Source: Microthrixaceae bacterium
GTDB taxonomy: Bacteria > Actinomycetota > Acidimicrobiia > Acidimicrobiales > Acidimicrobilacustridaceae
Length of the DNA: 5,187 bases
Direction: 5' to 3'
NCBI GenBank assembly: GCA_947455015.1
Contig: CANGMY010000127.1
Location: 1-5,187 of the forward strand
Positions within the stretch are counted from its first letter, which is position 1. Each line of letters begins with the position of its first letter. The translations under genes were made by a program, and so were the position numbers. The notes beneath the pieces were generated by a model. That model ran no database searches, was not told the DNA's origin, and was given only the letters and a program-made list of their open reading frames with translations. Shown one piece after another: positions 1 through 5,187 of this stretch.

Positions 1-257
1 CAGCGGAAGGCTCATGGGACAACTCCTTCACCGAAGGACGCGTCTGGACCTTGCATCCGCAACGCATCATTCCCGGCGGAACGAACGAAGCAGCGGTCGA
101 AATGCTCAACAAGGGCACTCTGCACGGCGACCTCGTTGAGCTGCGAGGAATCGAAATCTACAAAGTGAATGACGCCGGAAAGATCATTTCAGTACGCGCG
201 TTCTTCGAACAGCCCACCGATTTCGAACTCAATCCGTTCTTTGTTCCTGAGGCGTAA
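1..257 (+). CDS. NTF2/SnoaL-like family protein, C-terminal part (5' end outside window)
   Basis: The reading frame is open from base 3 and ends at TAA 255-257, giving about 84 C-terminal residues. The run LVELRGIEIYKVNDAGKI followed by SVRAFFEQP resembles the last two beta strands of the NTF2-like/SnoaL fold, in which a 'G-x-E-I-Y-x-v-x-d-G-K-I' strand leads into a final 'vRayfdp' strand. Members of this fold (usually about 130-150 aa) include ketosteroid isomerases, limonene-epoxide hydrolases and polyketide cyclases, as well as many proteins of unknown role. The catalytic residues would lie mostly in the missing N-terminal part, so no reaction can be assigned. It is likely a small soluble cytoplasmic protein. 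It converges on the neighbouring lipoprotein gene with no bases between the two stop codons, so it is unlikely to share an operon with the transporter genes. Fold assignment is moderately sure; function is unknown. Confidence 0.7.
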   Translation, partial: AEGSWDNSFTEGRVWTLHPQRIIPGGTNEAAVEMLNKGTLHGDLVELRGIEIYKVNDAGKIISVRAFFEQPTDFELNPFFVPEA

Positions 258-1058
258 TCAGAGAAATCGCGCTGCCAGATCGGTCGTGAGATAGGTCTTG
301 CGATCACGAGTCCAAGGCTGTACCGACTGTGGGTCGTAGGTCGATGGCAATTCAATCGCCGCGACACGAATCCCATCGATACCTGCCTTCGTTGCGGTAA
401 TCACACAGCGACCTTCGTGATCCGCAAAACCAACAATCGCAGTTGTTCCAAGGCTCATGCCTTCTACGGCCATTTGCTTCAGTAACTGGTCGGTGAAACT
501 GGCCGTGCTTTGGTAAATCTCTTTGCCATCGGGACCGATCTCATGCTGAATCACCATGACATTTGCGACGCCGAGTTTGGCCAATGCGATCCCTAGTTCA
601 GGTTGCGTGTAAATCGGCGTTGGGTTGGTTTTTACATACGCGGCAAGCGATGCAGCAATCGCCTCGTTGACCGGACCTGGTTGCAGCGAACCATCGGCAT
701 CAGTCACGTAGCCAAAGGCATAGGCAACGATTGATGCCGGCTTCTTGTCCGATGCGGGAACGTCGTAGGTCAGCTGCGGCGATGTGGCGACCTGCGCCAT
801 CGGAACCTTCGCTTCCCATCCGTCGAGAGTCGCCTGATCAATGGGCGTGACGATCGCGCTCGCCAACACGGGATCGTTCCACTCCTTCGACAATCGAGCG
901 ATCAGCGCGCTTCGATAATCAACAGGCGCGGTTGTCGATGTCGTTGTGGTTTCGCCCACCTTTGACTCGCCTTTCGAAGATGATGCACCGGTTGAACAGG
1001 CGGTGATTCCAAGGGCCACTAAGAAAAGAGCAGCAACGAGAACTCGCTTTGGATGCAT
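258..1058 (-). CDS. Putative secreted lipoprotein of unknown function, 266 aa
   Basis: The N-terminus (MHPKR, then a hydrophobic stretch at about residues 6-19) ends in a lipobox ITAC with the lipidated Cys at residue 21, so this is a signal-peptidase-II lipoprotein anchored on the outer face of the membrane. A Ser/Thr-rich low-complexity linker (about 22-45, including a TTTTSTTAP run) precedes a globular domain of about 220 residues that I do not recognise. Only one other Cys (218) is present. No catalytic motif stands out. The ATG at 1058 is favoured because a perfect GGAGG lies 8 nt upstream and the signal peptide starts directly at it. It is encoded on the same strand as, and 122 bp downstream of, the ABC substrate-binding protein, but a strong terminator lies between them, so it is probably mostly transcribed separately; I could not identify a convincing promoter in the remaining gap. 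A role as an accessory surface protein for the transporter is possible but only guilt by location. Confidence 0.85.
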   Translation of the reverse strand: MHPKRVLVAALFLVALGITACSTGASSSKGESKVGETTTTSTTAPVDYRSALIARLSKEWNDPVLASAIVTPIDQATLDGWEAKVPMAQVATSPQLTYDVPASDKKPASIVAYAFGYVTDADGSLQPGPVNEAIAASLAAYVKTNPTPIYTQPELGIALAKLGVANVMVIQHEIGPDGKEIYQSTASFTDQLLKQMAVEGMSLGTTAIVGFADHEGRCVITATKAGIDGIRVAAIELPSTYDPQSVQPWTRDRKTYLTTDLAARFL

Positions 1059-1066
1059 GGCACGTT

Positions 1067-1071
1067 CCTCC
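1067..1071 (-). promoter_or_regulatory. Ribosome binding site of the unknown lipoprotein gene
   Basis: On the minus strand the sequence reads GGAGGAACGTGCC and then ATG. The GGAGG core matches the anti-Shine-Dalgarno consensus with 8 nt spacing to the ATG at 1058, which fixes the start of the gene. Confidence 0.85.
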
Positions 1072-1118
1072 AGGGGTACTCCACCTCAAACGGTGTGTGA
1101 GATCGAAAGGTAGTAGGC

Positions 1119-1156
1119 AAAACGCGAAGAGGGCGCCGGCCGAAGCCGACGCCCTC
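1119..1156 (-). terminator. Intrinsic terminator with UUCG tetraloop, downstream of the substrate-binding protein gene
   Basis: Read on the minus strand, GAGGGCGTCGGC pairs with GCCGGCGCCCTC across a TTCG loop: a 12-bp stem (one G-T pair) closed by C-G, i.e. the exceptionally stable C(UUCG)G tetraloop. The stem occupies 1129-1156 and is followed by TTCGCGTTTT (the T run at 1119-1122). The U tract is short and interrupted, which is common in GC-rich actinobacteria. It begins 25 nt after the TAA of the binding-protein gene. On the plus strand the same hairpin is not followed by a T run, so it is likely one-directional. It should largely insulate the downstream lipoprotein gene. Confidence 0.85.
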
Positions 1157-1180
1157 GTTCAGGATCAGATGATCATCCGA

Positions 1181-2602
1181 TTACTTGGAAATCGGGTACC
1201 AGGTGGAGCTCACAGGAACCCAGCACTGAATATCGGCTGGGCAGTTGTTGTAGGTGCCATTTGCATTCTTGGCAGTGCCGGTCGGCGCTGCGGTCAGCTT
1301 GTCACCGTGGGTAAGCGTGGCCATCCAGCTGCGATCTGGCGTAAGCGAACCCTTGCCATTCGAACCGAGTGCGATCGGGACGTCGCCTTCGGCGTGAAGT
1401 GCCTTCCAGAAGCTCTCACGAGTGAGGTTCTTGCCGGCCTTCTCAAGCGCCGTCTTCATGACGCTCATGATGGTGCACTCGTTCGGCGGGTAATCCGAGG
1501 ACGCCTTGGTGCCGTCAGGCATCGTGCGGGTCTCGCCTGAAGGAATACCAGGCGTTGACTTCACGCCGCCGTAATCCGCAGTGGAGATCGCATCGAACTT
1601 GGCGCGGCATTCCTTCTCGAAATCAGTCTCGGGACGGAGCTTGCCATCGGACGTGGTCGAGTCGCCGAACACCGTGTAGCAGGTGCCACCAACAGCGGAA
1701 GGCTTAAGGCTCTTTGCGCCGTATGCGGTGCACATTGATGAAGCGACGTCAAGGAAGGTGAACTGCCAGTTGTTGCCACCAGCGTTGTCCCAGAAACCGC
1801 CCGAGGCGGTGAACTGAAGTGCGATGACAGCATTGGTGATTCCGGCAGCCTTGAAGGTGTTCACTGCTGCGGCTGATTCGGTGTTCTGAATGCCGGGGTC
1901 ACCCTGAAGGGTGTTGATCTGAGCGACGGTGATCTTGTTGCCGTTGGCTTCAAGAGCGGTCTTCGCTGCAGCAGTTGCCGCAACATGCTCAGGGCCATTG
2001 CCGGAGAGGATGCCAACTGTGGCGCCCTTCGGGATCTGACCAGCCTCAATTGCAGCCTTCACGCCGGACGTGGCGTTGACTTCGGCCGAAGGCGAAATCG
2101 TCATAAGGAAGCCAGTGTCATGAGCCGACTGCGGAGCGACGTCACCGAAGAAGGTCGGAACGCCAGCAGCAGCGATGCACTCGATGTACTTGGCGCCCAT
2201 ACCGTTTGAATTGATGAACGCAAAGATTTGATTGTTGATGGTGGCGTCGTCGCAAACTTTTTGCGCGGTTGCCGGCTTGACCGGGTCCCATGTCATGACG
2301 ACGGGTTCGACCTTGCGGCCATTGATGCCACCAGCGGCATTCCATTCATCGAAGAACGCTGTGATGCGCTTCGAAAGGTTCTGCGTGGTCAGAGCCGGGG
2401 CAAGAGCCAGGCCTGAGGCACGAAGGCCATCGAGATCGGAAACAGCAAGACCGATCTTGATCGTGGTGTCAGTGACACCGGTGGTGTTTCCGCCGCCGCC
2501 TGATGAATCGCTACTGCCACTGGAACACGCTGCCACTCCGGCAGTGAGCGACAATGCGCACACCACCGCAACAACCGCGGTCCAGGTTCGTGATCGTGCC
2601 AT
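1181..2602 (-). CDS. HAAT-type (LivK-like) ABC transporter substrate-binding lipoprotein, 473 aa
   Basis: This is predicted to be the extracytoplasmic receptor of a branched-chain amino acid/amide-type ABC importer. A signal peptide (MARSRTW, then a hydrophobic core at about 8-22) ends in the lipobox VAAC with lipidated Cys26, followed by a Ser/Gly linker (about 27-41). The mature part opens with a beta strand (TTIKIGLAVSDLDG, about 46-59) and contains FFDEWNAAGGINGRKVE (about 83-99), the typical 'aGGinGrkve' segment of type I periplasmic-binding-protein folds (Peripla_BP_6). The length is usual to slightly long for the family. The mature chain has eight cysteines besides Cys26 (117, 132, 291, 308, 332, 376, 454, 460), including a close NCPADIQC pair near the C-terminus, suggesting disulfides. 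The ligand cannot be deduced: relatives bind Leu/Ile/Val, amides, urea, aromatic acids and others. The frame stays open to a GTG at 2692, but ATG 2602 begins a proper signal peptide and has AGGGGGG 5 nt upstream. It is divergent from the fused transporter gene that supplies its ATPase. Confidence 0.93.
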   Translation of the reverse strand: MARSRTWTAVVAVVCALSLTAGVAACSSGSSDSSGGGGNTTGVTDTTIKIGLAVSDLDGLRASGLALAPALTTQNLSKRITAFFDEWNAAGGINGRKVEPVVMTWDPVKPATAQKVCDDATINNQIFAFINSNGMGAKYIECIAAAGVPTFFGDVAPQSAHDTGFLMTISPSAEVNATSGVKAAIEAGQIPKGATVGILSGNGPEHVAATAAAKTALEANGNKITVAQINTLQGDPGIQNTESAAAVNTFKAAGITNAVIALQFTASGGFWDNAGGNNWQFTFLDVASSMCTAYGAKSLKPSAVGGTCYTVFGDSTTSDGKLRPETDFEKECRAKFDAISTADYGGVKSTPGIPSGETRTMPDGTKASSDYPPNECTIMSVMKTALEKAGKNLTRESFWKALHAEGDVPIALGSNGKGSLTPDRSWMATLTHGDKLTAAPTGTAKNANGTYNNCPADIQCWVPVSSTWYPISK

Positions 2603-2607
2603 GAAGG

Positions 2608-2614
2608 CCCCCCT
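2608..2614 (-). promoter_or_regulatory. Ribosome binding site of the substrate-binding protein gene
   Basis: On the minus strand AGGGGGG lies 5 nt before the ATG at 2602. It is a purine-rich but imperfect Shine-Dalgarno match; together with the signal peptide beginning at this ATG it decides the start over the in-frame GTG 30 codons upstream. Confidence 0.6.
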
Positions 2615-2632
2615 GAGGATTTTCAATCGGTA

Positions 2633-2646
2633 CCCGCGATCGCGGG
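2633..2646. promoter_or_regulatory. Perfect 14-bp palindrome CCCGCGATCGCGGG in the divergent intergenic region
   Basis: CCCGCGATCGCGGG is identical to its reverse complement. It lies 30 bp upstream of the binding-protein start codon, just downstream of the proposed -10 element, so it would sit at the extreme 5' end of that mRNA. As DNA it could be an operator for a dimeric repressor; as RNA it could form a 5-bp GC stem with a GAUC loop that stabilises the 5' end. The sequence shows only the symmetry, and no specific regulator is recognised. Confidence 0.45.
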
Positions 2647-2653
2647 AACTCGG

Positions 2654-2662
2654 ACTGTAGCA
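2654..2662 (-). promoter_or_regulatory. Possible extended -10 promoter element for the substrate-binding protein gene
   Basis: On the minus strand TGCTACAGT fits the extended -10 pattern TGn-TAnnnT (hexamer TACAGT, four of six matches to TATAAT). It predicts transcription starting near 2647 and a leader of about 45 nt. No good TTGACA-like -35 lies at 16-18 bp; instead a CRP-like half-symmetric site covers that position, as in activator-dependent promoters. The match is weak and comes from inspection only. Confidence 0.35.
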
Positions 2663-2677
2663 AGAAAAATGACCGCG

Positions 2678-2693
2678 GGTGACAGGCGTCACT
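2678..2693. promoter_or_regulatory. CRP/GlxR-like binding site (GTGA-N6-TCAC)
   Basis: GGTGACAGGCGTCACT contains GTGA-N6-TCAC, the exact symmetric core of the CRP/FNR-family consensus TGTGA-N6-TCACA used by E. coli CRP, mycobacterial CRP and corynebacterial GlxR; the outermost positions differ (G and T instead of T and A). The inner bases extend the symmetry to GTGAC-N4-GTCAC. Its centre (2685.5) is about 38-41 bp upstream of the start site predicted from the -10-like element, close to the class II activator position, and it also lies upstream of the divergent fusion gene. Such a site could control both genes in response to carbon status. Confidence 0.45.
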
Positions 2694-2773
2694 CACCTTT
2701 TTCATCCGCTAGGTTCTCCCCTCAGTTCACGGCTTCCGATGCTGGTTATCGCAAGCCACCCAAAGAGCAGAGC

Positions 2774-2779
2774 GAGGGG
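2774..2779 (+). promoter_or_regulatory. Ribosome binding site of the MFS-LivF fusion gene
   Basis: GAGGGG lies 4 nt before GTG 2784 (the GAGG core is 6 nt away). Other in-frame candidates, GTG 2679 and ATG 2739, have no comparable purine run, and the 35 residues they would add look like translated leader, so GTG 2784 is preferred. Confidence 0.6.
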
Positions 2780-2783
2780 TCCC

Positions 2784-5000
2784 GTGCCATCAACTGAACA
2801 GGGCGAAACAAGCAACGAAGGGCTTGCCGGCCTTACTTCGGTCATCTTTGACGAGGAACAAGAACGCCTTGCGGCGACCGCTGACGATGTCGTGACCCTC
2901 CCCGACGATCTCCTTCCAGGTGTCGGCGGGAAAGGCATGCGCCTGAGCGATGGTCTCCGCCAAGGCGGAGTGAGCATGATCTTGTTGCTCATCCTGCTGA
3001 TCGTCGTTGAGGAGTTTCAGCGAGTCGCCTTGTTGGTGCTGGGTCCCGATATTCAAGATTCATTGAATATCTCCGACACCACCCTGCTCGGTCTCATCAG
3101 TTTCGGCGGCGTCATCTTGGTGCTCGCCAGTCTCCCCTTTGCATGGCTTGCCGATCGTTACGCGCGCACCAAGGTTCTCGGCATCGCCACGGGCGTGTGG
3201 GGAATCTTCGGCGCAATGATCGGTTTTGTCGTGAATCCATTCCAGTTGGGTATTGCGGCAGCGGGAACCGGTGTTGGCGCGGCAGCGAATATTCCGATCA
3301 CGCCTTCACTGATTGCCGACCAATACCCCATCGGTATTCGTACACGAATGTTTGCGGCCCAAACGTTTGGTCGTCCGGCCGGTCAAGTCATTGGCCCGAT
3401 TGTCGCCGGCGGAATCGTCGCTATTGCGGGCAACCACTCTGGCGACTGGCGTTGGCCGTTTTGGTTGTTCGCTATTCCGGCAACCATCCTCGGCGTTGCG
3501 TTCTTATTGAAGAAAGAACCACAGCGGGGTCGTAACGAACAGCTCGCGGTCTTCGGCGAAGACCTTCCGAAAAATGCCGTCGACGACGGCCCCGTGCGAC
3601 TCAGCGCAGCGATGGCTCGCTTGAAGAAGGTGCGCACCTTTTATTTCCTCATTGTCGGCATCGGCGTACTCGGCTTCGCACTTGTCGCTGTACCCGCCAC
3701 CTTTAACCTTCTTCTCAAAGACATCTACGGCTACGACGCCCTCAAGCGCGGTTGGGTCATGTCGATCACCTGGGCGGGATCATTGATCGCCATTCCGATT
3801 GCCGGTCGTTACGGCGAACGACTCTTCCGCAAGAACCCGCCTTCCGCTTTGAAGTTGATGGGCGTTGCCGTTCTGCTTTACGGCTTCTGTCTCACCGTTG
3901 GCCTTCGATTCGAGCAAGCCGGAATCATGATCGCCTTCTTCACGATCGGTAATGCATTCCAGGGCATGGCGTTCACACAACTCGGGCCAACCATTTCGGC
4001 TGTTGTTCCCTACCAAATGCGCGCTCAAGCATTCTCGATGGTGGGCGTCTACATCTTCCTTATGGGCGGCTTCTTTGGCGGCCTTCTTACTGGTGCGTTC
4101 TCCGATGCATTCGGGCAACGCACAGCACTCACAGTCGTGATTCCTCCTGCCGCACTCATCGGCGGGCTGATGATCATTTACGGATCCCGCTACATGAAGC
4201 GAGACATTTCTCTCACCGTTTCCGAACTTATGGAAATGCAAGAGGAACAAAAGCGCATGGCCGCCGACCCCGAGAACATTCCTGTTCTCCAGGTCCGCAA
4301 TGTCGATGCTTCCTACGGAACACTTCAGGTTCTTTTCGACGTGAGCTTCGAGGTAAAGAAGGGCGAGTGTCTTGCGCTGCTCGGTACGAATGGCGCAGGA
4401 AAGTCCACGATCCTCAAATCCATCAGCGGGCTACTCAACCCAGATCGCGGTGTCGTTCGCATGAACGGCCGCACAATCACTCTCGTCGATCCGCAATACC
4501 GAGTTGCCCTCGGAATGCTTCAGATTCCCGGCGGTGAAGCGGTGTTCCCATCGATGTCCGTTGCCGAGAATCTCGAGCTCTGGAGCGAGCTCATTGAAGA
4601 CAAGCAAAAGCGCGCGGAACGAATGGATGCGACGTTCGAGGTCTTCCCCGAGCTGCTACATCTCATCGATTCAAAAGCCGGATCACTTTCGGGCGGTCAG
4701 CAGCAGATGCTCGCACTCGGCAAGGCGATCATGCTTGAGCCTGAATTGCTTCTGATCGACGAACTCTCGCTCGGACTCGCTCCAATCGTCGTCCAGCGTT
4801 TGCTCGGCATTGTCGAGAAACTCAAGGAGCAGGGAACGACAATGGTTCTGGTTGAACAGTCAGTCAACGTTGCACTCTCCGTTGCTGACCGAGCGGTTTT
4901 CATGGAGCGAGGCCAAGTGAAATTTGAAGGCCCCGCTCAGGAATTGTTGGAACGAGACGATCTCTTGCGGGCCGTCTTCCTCAGTGGAGAGGGTGCCTGA
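2784..5000 (+). CDS. Fusion of a 12-TM MFS transporter and a LivF-type ABC ATPase, 738 aa
   Basis: Numbering is from GTG 2784. Residues 1-62 are an acidic soluble N-terminal segment. About 63-467 form an MFS carrier with roughly 12 hydrophobic helices, the motif-A loop WLADRYARTK after TM2 (about 121-130) and the usual longer central loop between TM6 and TM7 (about 243-283). A charged, probably helical linker (about 471-499, EMQEEQKRM) leads to a complete LivF-like ATPase (about 500-738): Walker A GTNGAGKST (534-542, Lys540), signature LSGGQ (635-639), and Walker B LLLIDE (655-660) with catalytic Glu660. Gln692 in LVEQS replaces the H-loop His, which is normal for LivF. Twelve helices put both termini in the cytoplasm, so the ATPase is on the correct side. 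LivF normally is a separate protein of about 235 aa that pairs with LivG under LivH/LivM. The frame is uninterrupted across the junction. The MFS substrate is unknown; its sequence vaguely recalls spinster-like carriers. The next gene, livH, starts 2 bp after the stop, indicating one operon. Confidence 0.92.
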   Translation: MPSTEQGETSNEGLAGLTSVIFDEEQERLAATADDVVTLPDDLLPGVGGKGMRLSDGLRQGGVSMILLLILLIVVEEFQRVALLVLGPDIQDSLNISDTTLLGLISFGGVILVLASLPFAWLADRYARTKVLGIATGVWGIFGAMIGFVVNPFQLGIAAAGTGVGAAANIPITPSLIADQYPIGIRTRMFAAQTFGRPAGQVIGPIVAGGIVAIAGNHSGDWRWPFWLFAIPATILGVAFLLKKEPQRGRNEQLAVFGEDLPKNAVDDGPVRLSAAMARLKKVRTFYFLIVGIGVLGFALVAVPATFNLLLKDIYGYDALKRGWVMSITWAGSLIAIPIAGRYGERLFRKNPPSALKLMGVAVLLYGFCLTVGLRFEQAGIMIAFFTIGNAFQGMAFTQLGPTISAVVPYQMRAQAFSMVGVYIFLMGGFFGGLLTGAFSDAFGQRTALTVVIPPAALIGGLMIIYGSRYMKRDISLTVSELMEMQEEQKRMAADPENIPVLQVRNVDASYGTLQVLFDVSFEVKKGECLALLGTNGAGKSTILKSISGLLNPDRGVVRMNGRTITLVDPQYRVALGMLQIPGGEAVFPSMSVAENLELWSELIEDKQKRAERMDATFEVFPELLHLIDSKAGSLSGGQQQMLALGKAIMLEPELLLIDELSLGLAPIVVQRLLGIVEKLKEQGTTMVLVEQSVNVALSVADRAVFMERGQVKFEGPAQELLERDDLLRAVFLSGEGA
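4241..4259 (+). promoter_or_regulatory. Possible internal translation start for a free LivF-like ATPase
   Basis: AGAGGA (4241-4246) lies 10 nt upstream of an in-frame ATG (4257-4259) in the linker between the MFS and ATPase domains. Starting there would give a 247-residue protein beginning MAADPENIP, containing the whole ATPase and of normal LivF length. The spacing is longer than ideal, and the purines may simply encode the Glu-rich linker. Confidence 0.3.
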
Positions 5001-5002
5001 TC

Positions 5003-5187
5003 ATGATGTTCGGACTCACCTTAAGTGGAGACATCATCTTCTCCGGCTTCATCCAAGGCTTGGTCTACGCGCTCGTTGCGTTCGGCCTCGTCCTCATCTT
5101 CCGCGCTACGGGCGTCATCAACTTTGCCCAAGGTCAGATCGGTGCGTTTGGCGGTTACGCCATGGCACTTCTCTTCATCCAGTATCA
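5003..5187 (+). CDS. livH: LivH-type ABC transporter permease, N-terminal part (3' end outside window)
   Basis: Sixty-one codons are visible, starting at ATG 5003 (a second ATG follows at 5006). The sequence GLVYALVAFGLVLIFRATG, followed by VINFAQGQIGAFGGYAMAL, is the hallmark N-terminal region of LivH permeases: TM1, then the conserved 'NFAqG' turn, then TM2. LivH forms the membrane channel with LivM and is usually about 290-300 aa. AGAGGG (4988-4993) lies 9 nt before the start, inside the end of the fusion gene, and the gap from the preceding TGA is only 2 nt, so translation is probably coupled to the MFS-LivF fusion. LivM and LivG are expected next but are not visible. Family assignment is confident; substrate is not deducible. 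Confidence 0.93.
   Translation, partial: MMFGLTLSGDIIFSGFIQGLVYALVAFGLVLIFRATGVINFAQGQIGAFGGYAMALLFIQY

Noticed and set aside
204..227. TTCGAA repeated 12 nt apart as an inverted repeat near the end of the first gene
   Set aside because: Six-base self-complementary words within coding sequence; no T run follows and chance explains it.
284..309. TCGTGA...TCACGA inverted repeat in the 3' end of the lipoprotein gene
   Set aside because: Short arms, 14-nt loop, no T run on either strand; inside coding sequence.
1049..1540. Open frame of 163 codons on the plus strand
   Set aside because: It lies antisense to the well-supported receptor and lipoprotein genes, runs through the terminator hairpin, and its translation has an arginine/alanine-rich composition typical of a shadow frame.
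2635..2644. HIP1-like octamer GCGATCGC
   Set aside because: I found only one occurrence here, and the rest of the window does not look cyanobacterial; it is simply the centre of the longer palindrome.
2232..2660. Open frame of 142 codons on the plus strand
   Set aside because: It is antisense to the N-terminal region of the receptor gene, has no ribosome binding site or recognisable domain, and reads across the receptor's signal peptide region.
2603..2692. N-terminal extension of the receptor starting at GTG 2692
   Set aside because: It would bury the lipoprotein signal peptide behind 30 polar residues and overlap the proposed promoter.
2678..2702. GGTGA...TCACC hairpin followed by TTTTT as a plus-strand terminator or attenuator
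   Set aside because: The stem is only 5 bp with a 10-nt loop and competes with the more symmetric GTGAC/GTCAC pairing; too weak to call.
2679..2783. N-terminal extension of the fusion protein starting at GTG 2679 or ATG 2739
   Set aside because: No good ribosome binding site precedes either, the extra residues look non-conserved, and GTG 2679 would lie within the CRP-like site.
3780..4250. Open frame of 156 codons on the minus strand
   Set aside because: It is antisense to the MFS domain, with a His/Glu/Asn-rich composition expected from reverse reading of membrane-protein codons.

Overview
The window looks like a piece of an actinobacterial chromosome, most likely from the Acidimicrobiia or a related lineage. 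This is an inference from moderately GC-rich coding sequence, GTG starts, and two lipoproteins whose lipobox cysteines are followed by long Ser/Gly- or Thr-rich linkers. No rRNA, tRNA, insertion sequence, CRISPR array or phage gene is visible.

Layout. From the left edge to 257 (+) lies the 3' end of an NTF2/SnoaL-like small protein. Its stop codon directly abuts the stop codon of a convergent gene at 258-1058 (-), which encodes a 266-residue lipoprotein I do not recognise. A strong intrinsic terminator with a UUCG tetraloop (about 1119-1156, acting on the - strand) separates that gene from 1181-2602 (-), a 473-residue lipoprotein substrate-binding protein of the branched-chain amino acid/amide (LivK, HAAT) type. 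An intergenic region of about 180 bp (2603-2783) holds a perfect 14-bp palindrome, an extended -10-like element and a CRP/GlxR-like GTGA-N6-TCAC site. Divergent from it runs 2784-5000 (+), a 738-residue fusion of a complete 12-TM Major Facilitator Superfamily transporter with a complete LivF-type ABC ATPase. Two bases later begins a LivH-type ABC permease (5003 to the window edge).

How the genes fit together. The binding protein, the LivF ATPase and the LivH permease are parts of one HAAT-type importer; LivM and LivG would be expected beyond the right edge. The binding protein would capture an amino acid, amide, urea or related small organic solute outside the cell and deliver it to a LivHM channel powered by LivFG. 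The unusual element is that the LivF subunit is covalently attached to the cytoplasmic C-terminus of an MFS carrier, so a secondary transporter and an ATP-driven importer appear to be physically linked. I regard this as the most interesting feature of the window. An internal, in-frame ATG with a weak Shine-Dalgarno-like sequence could also yield free LivF.
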